NCBI GenBank assembly: GCA_964226685.1
Contig: CAXQRU010000033.1
Location: 1 to 7,780 of the forward strand
Direction of reading: 5' to 3'
Source of the DNA: CAXQRU01 sp964226685
GTDB taxonomy: Bacteria; Pseudomonadota; Gammaproteobacteria; Pseudomonadales; Cellvibrionaceae
Length of the DNA stretch: 7,780 bases
The notes below the pieces were generated by a model, which was not told the origin of the DNA, did no database searches, and saw only the letters and a program-made list of their open reading frames with translations. Below are positions 1-5,049 of this stretch, piece after piece. Position 1 is the first letter of the stretch; each line of letters begins with the position of its first letter. The translations under genes and the position numbers were made by a program.

Positions 1-474
1 CAAAAAATTTGTTAGATTAAGCAAGCCATTACCCTTTTGGGACTTGAAAATTTAAGAAATTGGTTGAGTTTTCTGGCCCTAAGCTCGCTAGATAATAAGC
101 CTCAAATATTAAATGATACCGCAATTATTCGTGCAAAACTATGTGAGTGGATGGGATTGAAAATCAATCAAAAATCTGAAGCTCATGAATACTTTACTGT
201 CGGCTTATTATCGATAATCGATGCATTTTTTGATATCCCGATGGAGCAGCTCCTAAAAAAATTATCCCTAAACCCAGATATACAATCAGCCTTGTTGGAT
301 CACAGTGGCACCCTCGGAAAAACTCTTCACTGCGTGATTGATCATGAACATGGAATTTGGAATGAACAACACGAAAAATTCCTCAATTACCATAAAATAT
401 CACCGGAAGATTTTTTTGAGCAATACCTTGACGTAGTCAAAAGCGTTGAAGAAGCCAAGCTTAACGCACGTTAG
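1..474 (+). pseudogene. C-terminal part of an EAL-HDOD signalling protein, apparently interrupted by an in-frame TAG
   Basis: The downstream half matches the end of the HDOD (modified HD-GYP-like) domain of EAL-HDOD proteins, which pair a c-di-GMP phosphodiesterase-type EAL domain with HDOD. Family-like stretches are IKQAITLLG, LRNWLSFLAL, the RAKLCEWMG helix, FTVGLLSIIDAFFDIPME and the LGKTL-to-W tail; the end at 472-474 (TAG) looks natural. The same frame stays homologous upstream of the first possible start (TTG at 37, no Shine-Dalgarno), reading QKIC, then TAG at 13-15, then IKQAITLLG. Relatives usually have K-I-x-S-I-x-Q-A-I here, so the TAG sits where a conserved Ser is expected, one base change from TCG. 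An intact 145-residue gene starting at 37 would hold only part of an HDOD domain, so I favour a nonsense-broken gene. A sequencing error or suppressed amber codon remains possible. The EAL half would lie outside the window. The 3' end overlaps the opposing glutaredoxin gene by 14 bases. Confidence 0.6.
438..467 (-). terminator. possible weak intrinsic terminator at the end of the minus-strand run
   Basis: On the minus strand, GCGTT and AACGC pair, with a nested AAGC-ttg-GCTT stem inside, giving about 9 bp with a 4-base bulge on one side, followed by TTTT. The structure begins at the glutaredoxin stop codon and lies within the 3' end of the converging HDOD gene. There is no T-run in the plus direction, so it would serve only the minus-strand genes. 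The bulge and the short T-tract make it weak. Confidence 0.3.
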
Positions 475-706
475 CGATATATTCTTTTACGTCCACATCT
501 GAAAACGGCCATTTGAGATAATCAATAGCTCCCTTATGCTTAAATACTGGAATCAACCAACCATATTCTTCTAGCAAATTCACGTCTTCAGCAATATCCA
601 CCAAATGACATTGATGGTCAAACTCTGACATAATAGGATCAATAATAGATTGAGCGATATCACACAAATGACAACCTACTGTGTGATAAAGAACAAAGTC
701 AGCCAT
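461..706 (-). CDS. glutaredoxin-like (DUF836) thiol-disulfide protein
   Basis: This is a complete 81-residue thioredoxin-fold protein of the short glutaredoxin-like DUF836 family. A beta strand (residues 3-8) leads into the redox motif C12-H-L-C15, preceded by TVG as in this family. A predicted VDI strand follows at about 36-38, then Y49-G-W-L-I-P53-V, where P53 is the expected cis-proline opposite the active site. The protein is cytosolic with no signal peptide. The family is taken to carry out thiol-disulfide exchange, but the substrate here is unknown. The ATG at 706 has no clear Shine-Dalgarno, so translation may depend on coupling to the DUF5610 gene ending 30 bases upstream, with which it shares a frame. 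From general knowledge, similar small glutaredoxins sit beside rlmKL in several marine gammaproteobacteria, which fits this neighbourhood. The 3' end overlaps the opposing HDOD gene by 14 bases. Confidence 0.85.
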   Translation of the reverse strand: MADFVLYHTVGCHLCDIAQSIIDPIMSEFDHQCHLVDIAEDVNLLEEYGWLIPVFKHKGAIDYLKWPFSDVDVKEYIANVR

Positions 707-736
707 AAGCAGAAATAAATGAGTAATCAGGAATTT

Positions 737-1753
737 CTATAATACACTATTTAGAAAATTTGAAAATTGCTTATTGCCATTCATCTCATCTAATTGCTCA
801 GCCAATGATTGCATCCAATTAGTTCGCTCAGATTGTTGATTTTGAACTTGCTCTAGAAGCTGAGCGGCATAATCGCTGAGTGAGCGCATTGCTGTAGCGA
901 CTAAATTATCTGGCTTTGGTCGACTTTTTTGGTAGGTGACTTCGGTATATTGGCTCTCTGTCATGGTTAAACGCACTGCAAAACTTGCGATCTCCTTTTT
1001 ATCGTAACCAAGTTCTAATGCGGCTTCGTAGGCTTTGCCAATATCCCCATTGTAGAAGTCATCAGCTAAATTCAACACTTGATTCAAAAGATCATCGATC
1101 GCTGCGGCTTCATCTTCATTGATATCGCCTCGAACAGACAGGCTTATGCCTCCTGTGTATTGAAATTGAGCTTCATTAGAGCGGCTATTGTAACGTTCTG
1201 ACAAACGCTCAGTGGCGTCAATGAATACGGTATCACCTTCTCTCGTTTTGAGTTGAAACACAAAATCTTTGCCCTCAAAACGCTCCATTGAGTAGCTCAA
1301 GACCTTGGGTTTGGGCGCAACAACGGAAACTGGTTCAGGCTTGGGTTCCTCTGTTGGTGAAATTCCCTGTGATAGTTTATCCAGCCCCTCTAACACTTGC
1401 TGTTTTAACAAGCTGATAGTGTCCTGAACGCCTTGATCCAGAAGCCCTGCTTCTTCAAGTTCATCGCTCGCCTGAGCATAGCCTTTCAAAAATCCAGCTT
1501 TCGCTTGCTCAAATTTTTCAGCAATTAGCTCTGGGGTTGCCCCATCTCTTTTGAGGCTCTCAAGTCCTCTAGCAATGAAATTTAGGATGTTTCTGGCACC
1601 ACTCAGTAAGGGTTGTGGCTCAGAAGCCTCCTGAACCTTGGGGCTCAAAGTTACAGTATCGGCCTTTTGGGCTGTATTAGGCTCAACTTGAGGCCTTGTG
1701 GAGTATTGGTAACTCGCTGTACTGGAGTAACTTTGATGGTATGACACTAACAT
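737..1753 (-). CDS. DUF5610 domain protein of unknown function
   Basis: This 338-residue protein has no signal peptide or membrane segment. The N-terminus (1-50) is low-complexity, rich in Ser, Tyr and Gln, and carries a DTVTLSPK motif like that seen at the start of many DUF5610 and some flagellum-associated proteins. Residues about 52-129 form a helical domain (ARNILNFIARGLESL, then GFLKGYAQASDELEEAG and a V-x-x-GL-x-x-L ending) that I recognise as DUF5610-like. A Pro-rich linker spans 131-151 (EEPKPEP, APKPK). Residues about 152-275 look like a mixed alpha/beta region, beginning SMERFEGKDFVFQL and including SLSVRGDINEDE, followed by a helical tail. The biochemical role is unknown and I do not assign one. 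The ATG at 1753 has only a poor Shine-Dalgarno (GGTG). The 74-base gap to uvrB shows no convincing promoter, so cotranscription with uvrB is possible. The gene ends in TAG, and the frame then stays open for ten codons into the glutaredoxin ATG. Confidence 0.75.
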   Translation of the reverse strand: MLVSYHQSYSSTASYQYSTRPQVEPNTAQKADTVTLSPKVQEASEPQPLLSGARNILNFIARGLESLKRDGATPELIAEKFEQAKAGFLKGYAQASDELEEAGLLDQGVQDTISLLKQQVLEGLDKLSQGISPTEEPKPEPVSVVAPKPKVLSYSMERFEGKDFVFQLKTREGDTVFIDATERLSERYNSRSNEAQFQYTGGISLSVRGDINEDEAAAIDDLLNQVLNLADDFYNGDIGKAYEAALELGYDKKEIASFAVRLTMTESQYTEVTYQKSRPKPDNLVATAMRSLSDYAAQLLEQVQNQQSERTNWMQSLAEQLDEMNGNKQFSNFLNSVL

Positions 1754-1827
1754 AGGGACACCGAATTTAAGCTAAAAGTGATCACAACTTTATTATCGGC
1801 TGACCATATCAAAACTTTAGGGTATTT

Positions 1828-3825
1828 TTAGGCAATTTCTTGTTTTCGCTTAAGCTCAGAGATTTTGTCGCGCAACTCGCCTGCCACCTCGAATTCCAGG
1901 TTTTTAGCGGCTTCCATCATCTTGTCTTCCAAATAGGAGATTTGCTCCCAGATACCTTTACCAGATACGGGCTCAAGGATCGTCTCAACGGCACTAGCTC
2001 TACCCTTGGTCTTTTTCTTTTTACCAATAATAACAGCGCCTTCCATGATGTCGGAGATATTTTTTTGGATACCCTTAGGGGTGATATTGTGTTCTTTATT
2101 GAAAGCCATTTGCTTGTCGCGGCGCCTAGCGGTCTCCTCCATCGCCCGCTCCATAGAACCAGTGATTCGGTTGGCATATAAAATAGCTCGACCATTGAGG
2201 TTCCTAGCCGCACGGCCGATGGTCTGAATAAGGGAGCGATCAGAGCGCAAAAAACCCTCTTTGTCTGCATCAAAGATGGCTACGAGAGAAACTTCTGGCA
2301 TATCAAGGCCTTCTCGAAGCAAATTAATGCCTACTAACACATCAAACTCGCCTAATCTTAGATCTCGAATAATCTCTACCCGCTCTACTGTGTCAATATC
2401 TGAGTGCAAGTAGCGCACACGAATATTGTGCTCGGTAAGATACTCCGTTAGATCCTCAGCCATTCGTTTAGTCAACACCGTAATGAGGACTCGCTCGTTC
2501 ACCTCAATATTTCGATGAATTTCCGATAGAACATTGTCAACTTGTGTATCTGCCGAGCGCACCTCAACGATAGGGTCGATAAGACCTGTGGGGCGCACTA
2601 CTTGCTCAACCACCTGGCCCGCATGTTCAGCTTCATAGGGACCCGGGGTTGCCGATACAAAAATCATTTGCGGAGCTAATGACTCCCACTCTTCAAATTT
2701 TAATGGCCGATTATCTAAAGCCGAGGGTAAACGAAAACCATACTCCACTAGAGTTTCTTTTCTCGAACGGTCGCCACGATACATAGCACCTATCTGGGGA
2801 ACACCTACATGGGACTCATCAATGACTAATAGCGCATCTTTTGGTAAATAATCAAATAAGGTCGGTGGCGATACTCCTGGGGCTTTACCTGATAAGTGAC
2901 GAGAATAGTTTTCTATACCATTGCAGTAACCTAGCTCTTGCATCATTTCAATATCGTAACGAACTCGTTGTTCAAGCCTTTGAGCCTCGACCAGTTTATT
3001 CGATTGATGAAATTGCTCGAGCCGCTCTTTCAGTTCGACTTTGATATCCTCAATGGCCTTAAGGATTTGTGACCTTGGGGTCACATAGTGAGTTTTTGGA
3101 TAAACAGTATATCTTGGTAAACGCCCTAAACTTTCACCGGTCAGCGGGTCAAAGAGCGTTAGCTCCTCGACTTCATCATCAAACAATTGAATTCTCAAAG
3201 CGTGCCGCTCAGAGTCCGCAGGAAAAACATCGATCACATCACCCCGAACTCGATAGGTTGCTCGCCTAAAATCCGCATCGTTGCGAGTGTACTGTAGCTC
3301 GGCGAGGCGCCTTAAAATCGCCCTCTGATCAATTCGATCGCCACGTACTAGGTGCAATACCATTTTCAAATAGGCATCGGGATCTCCAAGGCCATAAATA
3401 GCCGAAACTGTCGCTACGATAATGGTATCTTTGCGCTCCATCAGCGCTTTGGTTGCCGATAAGCGCATCTGCTCAATATGTTCATTTACCGAAGCATCTT
3501 TTTCAATAAAGGTATCAGATGACGGTACGTAAGCCTCGGGCTGATAATAATCGTAGTAAGATACAAAATACTCTACGGCATTATTGGGGAAAAATTCTTT
3601 AAACTCGCCATAGAGTTGAGCCGCTAAAGTCTTATTAGGAGCCATCACAATGGTTGGACGATTGACCTTGGCAACTACATTAGCAATCGTGAAGGTTTTC
3701 CCAGAACCTGTAACACCCAATAAGGTTTGGTGAGCTAAACCAGACTCTAAGCCATCCACCAATTGAGCAATGGCAGTGGGTTGGTCGCCAGCAGGTTCAT
3801 AATTACTGTTGATTGAAAATGTCAT
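1828..3825 (-). CDS. uvrB: UvrB, excinuclease ABC subunit B
   Basis: UvrB is the damage-verifying helicase-like subunit of nucleotide excision repair: it is loaded by UvrA and then recruits UvrC for incision. At 665 residues it is full length (E. coli UvrB has 673). Visible features are Walker A GVTGSGKT (37-44), the beta-hairpin that probes the strand with its aromatic cluster YYDYYQPEAYVP (90-101), DESH (336-339), the SATP motif (391-394), the arginine-finger motif QTIGRAARN (534-542) and the C-terminal UVR coiled coil that contacts UvrC (about 629-664). The start MTFSINSNYEPAGDQP matches the usual N-terminus. The ATG lies 21 bases after the RES toxin stop and lacks a good Shine-Dalgarno. 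I found no CTGT-N8-ACAG LexA box just upstream. A TATAAA overlaps the toxin stop (3846-3851) but has no matching -35. Expression may therefore depend on upstream transcription. Confidence 0.98.
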   Translation of the reverse strand: MTFSINSNYEPAGDQPTAIAQLVDGLESGLAHQTLLGVTGSGKTFTIANVVAKVNRPTIVMAPNKTLAAQLYGEFKEFFPNNAVEYFVSYYDYYQPEAYVPSSDTFIEKDASVNEHIEQMRLSATKALMERKDTIIVATVSAIYGLGDPDAYLKMVLHLVRGDRIDQRAILRRLAELQYTRNDADFRRATYRVRGDVIDVFPADSERHALRIQLFDDEVEELTLFDPLTGESLGRLPRYTVYPKTHYVTPRSQILKAIEDIKVELKERLEQFHQSNKLVEAQRLEQRVRYDIEMMQELGYCNGIENYSRHLSGKAPGVSPPTLFDYLPKDALLVIDESHVGVPQIGAMYRGDRSRKETLVEYGFRLPSALDNRPLKFEEWESLAPQMIFVSATPGPYEAEHAGQVVEQVVRPTGLIDPIVEVRSADTQVDNVLSEIHRNIEVNERVLITVLTKRMAEDLTEYLTEHNIRVRYLHSDIDTVERVEIIRDLRLGEFDVLVGINLLREGLDMPEVSLVAIFDADKEGFLRSDRSLIQTIGRAARNLNGRAILYANRITGSMERAMEETARRRDKQMAFNKEHNITPKGIQKNISDIMEGAVIIGKKKKTKGRASAVETILEPVSGKGIWEQISYLEDKMMEAAKNLEFEVAGELRDKISELKRKQEIA

Positions 3826-3846
3826 AATTAACTGGATAAATGTTTT

Positions 3847-4563
3847 TTATACGGTGGGTTCAGGGAGCCGGTTTGGCTGCCAATTTAAATCTCTCAGCTC
3901 AACCACTCGGTCAATCTCCATTCCATTCCAGTGGTATTGATAATGTCGACCTTGAGTGGCTACAGACAATGCACTGGGCTTAAAGACAGCAATGGCCTCA
4001 CCCTCTTGATGGCGCACCGAACGATACCATAGCCCCCAAGCACCGGCGGCACGCCGATCGGCACCAAAGCTCTGGGCACCCTCATAAATCTCAGGGTGAT
4101 GCAATGCATCATAAGTACTATGGCGAATATCTTCTAGCGGTTTTTTCACGGTTGTGATGTAAGAGCGCATGGTAACTTTACATGAAGGCTCATGGGTTGC
4201 CGCTAAAAATTTTTGACGATGATGAACGGTTTCAGCAATGGCAACATCCAAGGATCTGCCCGCATAATAAATCCCAAAATCACCATTGGTAAAACGAGAG
4301 GGAAAGCCAATATGAGTAAATGCTGCCATAATCGGCGTTGAGCCAGGCCCAACTATTCGATCTTGTGGCGCGACCAAACTGATCTCTCCAGCTTCTTGTC
4401 GCAACCGAGGGTTCGTCAACGCCTCTAGTTCATAAGCCGCATCGAGTTCATCAGGATCGAGCAGATGCTCAAATAAAGTAATGGGTGGGAAATGGCTGGG
4501 TATGAGTCGATACACTTTGCCCGAGACTTTTCTCGCAATGGGCTCGGGTAAATATTGAGACAT
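3847..4563 (-). CDS. RES-domain toxin (NAD+ phosphorylase/glycohydrolase family) of a type II toxin-antitoxin pair
   Basis: RES toxins (such as Res of Pseudomonas putida and MbcT of Mycobacterium tuberculosis) destroy cellular NAD+, by hydrolysis or phosphorolysis, and arrest growth when free of antitoxin. The name-giving residues are visible: R90 in PSRFTN, Y99/Y100 in GIYYAG, E111 in AIAETVHH and S182 in LWYRSVR, with the expected R-to-Y and R-to-E spacing. At 238 residues the protein is longer than the 145 to 190 typical of the characterised toxins. The extra part is mainly an N-terminal stretch of about 70 residues containing KVYRLIPSHFPP and LFEHLLDPDELD. This matches a longer RES subgroup and is not a sign of damage, since all key residues are present. 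The ATG lies 3 bases after the antitoxin stop (TAA, TGA, ATG). Which NAD+ reaction it catalyses cannot be read from sequence. Confidence 0.92.
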   Translation of the reverse strand: MSQYLPEPIARKVSGKVYRLIPSHFPPITLFEHLLDPDELDAAYELEALTNPRLRQEAGEISLVAPQDRIVGPGSTPIMAAFTHIGFPSRFTNGDFGIYYAGRSLDVAIAETVHHRQKFLAATHEPSCKVTMRSYITTVKKPLEDIRHSTYDALHHPEIYEGAQSFGADRRAAGAWGLWYRSVRHQEGEAIAVFKPSALSVATQGRHYQYHWNGMEIDRVVELRDLNWQPNRLPEPTV

Positions 4564-4566
4564 TCA

Positions 4567-4962
4567 TTAACCTCTTTGTGCATCCAGATAATGACGAACT
4601 TCATACAAATCGGCCACTCGACCTCCCAGCATTCTTTCAAGAGCGGTTTGCCCACCAAAAGCGCTATTGGGTTTGTGCACCCACTCGGCCCATTGTTGTT
4701 GGGTGGGCAACAAAATTTGTAAGGCTTTATAGATACCGGCGATGTAAGATAATCGCTCCAAAGTATCGTCTCCTAGATTGAGTGACGAGCTATCAGCGAC
4801 CTTTTTCTTCCAGCTGGATATAGTTGTTCGAGTGGCCGCACCAGCAAGTACCCTCTTCTGCTCATCCGTCAAGCCCCACTCCTCAGTAATGCCTAAAAAT
4901 AACTTGGCAGCGACATGACCAAGTTTGCCTTTGTCGACCTGTACAATTGCCTGACTTCGCAT
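4567..4962 (-). CDS. MbcA/ParS/Xre-family antitoxin (DUF2384-type toxin-binding domain)
   Basis: This 131-residue protein is the partner of the RES toxin and is expected both to block its active site and to repress the shared promoter. Residues about 30-53 form an Xre-like helix-turn-helix (GLTDEQKRVLAGAATRTTIS, then WKKK). Residues about 64-131 form the toxin-binding domain with its hallmarks: a helix with LSYIAGIYKALQILLP, W91 and W94, PN at 98-99, FGG at 102-104, ALERM (107-111), DL (118-119) and the VRHYLDAQRG ending (122-131). This gene order (antitoxin first, toxin 3 bases behind) is usual for RES-Xre pairs. The ATG at 4962 is supported by a strong GGAGG 6 bases upstream. The 78-base gap to rlmKL holds repeated ATATACA half-sites that probably serve as its operator. 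The module may have been gained by transfer, but I see no flanking repeats or integrase to show it. Confidence 0.93.
   Translation of the reverse strand: MRSQAIVQVDKGKLGHVAAKLFLGITEEWGLTDEQKRVLAGAATRTTISSWKKKVADSSSLNLGDDTLERLSYIAGIYKALQILLPTQQQWAEWVHKPNSAFGGQTALERMLGGRVADLYEVRHYLDAQRG
4571..4575 (-). promoter_or_regulatory. Shine-Dalgarno of the RES toxin gene
   Basis: AGAGG on the minus strand lies 7 bases before the toxin ATG, inside the last codons of the antitoxin gene. Because the site is covered by ribosomes finishing the antitoxin, toxin translation is likely coupled to antitoxin translation. It supports the ATG at 4563. Confidence 0.6.
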
Positions 4963-4968
4963 ATAACG

Positions 4969-4973
4969 CCTCC
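4969..4973 (-). promoter_or_regulatory. strong Shine-Dalgarno of the antitoxin gene
   Basis: GGAGG on the minus strand, 6 bases before the ATG at 4962, is the best ribosome-binding site in the window. It fixes the antitoxin start and suggests more efficient translation of the antitoxin than of the toxin. Confidence 0.75.
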
Positions 4974-4997
4974 ATTAATACCCACTGACTACAGCCT

Positions 4998-5024
4998 AGC
5001 ATATTGAATAAAAATATACAACAA
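4998..5024 (-). promoter_or_regulatory. possible promoter of the antitoxin-toxin genes
   Basis: On the minus strand, TTGTTG (5019-5024) and TATGCT (4998-5003) could act as -35 and -10, but the spacer is only 15 bases and each element is an imperfect match. A TATATT overlapping the half-site at 5014-5020 is an alternative -10 without a good -35. A promoter in this gap is expected because antitoxins of this type repress their own operon, but the exact elements are uncertain. Confidence 0.25.
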
Positions 5025-5049
5025 AGGCAAAAATGTATATTTATATACA
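5014..5049. promoter_or_regulatory. candidate operator: three ATATACA/TGTATAT half-sites upstream of the antitoxin gene
   Basis: On the plus strand, ATATACA occurs at 5014-5020, TGTATAT at 5034-5040 and ATATACA again at 5043-5049. The last two form a 16-bp inverted repeat with a 2-base centre (5034-5049). The first faces the second across 13 bases. Dyad half-sites just upstream of an Xre-type antitoxin, around its likely promoter, are typical of an autoregulatory operator. The palindrome contains the rlmKL stop codon (5041-5043), so the operator would extend into the upstream gene. The AT-rich composition alone could produce some such repeats, so this is a candidate and not proven. Confidence 0.45.

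Noticed and set aside
37..474. An intact small gene starting at TTG 37
   Set aside because: There is no Shine-Dalgarno, the product would begin in the middle of a conserved HDOD helix, and homology continues upstream in the same frame across the TAG.
13..739. A genetic code in which TAG is a sense codon
   Set aside because: The HDOD gene itself ends at a natural-looking position with TAG (472-474), and DUF5610 also ends in TAG at a plausible C-terminus, so TAG most likely works as a stop here.
1778..1785. GTGATCAC palindrome in the uvrB-DUF5610 gap, considered as a CRP-type or other operator
   Set aside because: It is only 8 bp, lacks the 6-base spacer of a CRP site (TGTGA-N6-TCACA), and has no convincing promoter around it.
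1840..2181. Open frames opposite or shifted within uvrB (for example 1840-2181 plus and 1917-2273 minus)
   Set aside because: They lie wholly within a highly conserved uvrB reading frame and their translations resemble no known protein; they are shadows.
4425..4658. Minus-strand open frame across the antitoxin-toxin junction
   Set aside because: It is an out-of-frame shadow of two clearly recognisable genes, with no ribosome-binding site or homology.
3826..5040. Insertion-sequence or integrase remains around the toxin-antitoxin pair
   Set aside because: No terminal inverted repeats, target-site duplication, transposase fragment, tRNA or CRISPR-like repeats could be seen at either boundary.
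5034..5049. Palindrome TGTATATTTATATACA as a LexA (SOS) box
   Set aside because: LexA boxes have CTG-N10-CAG. Here the outer TG and CA are two bases further apart and the flanking C and G are missing, so the site does not fit. It suits an antitoxin operator better.
5025..5049. The same palindrome as an intrinsic terminator for rlmKL (followed by TTTTT on the minus strand)
   Set aside because: The stem is nearly all A-T with a 2-base loop, too weak and tight for a typical terminator. Weak attenuation cannot be excluded.
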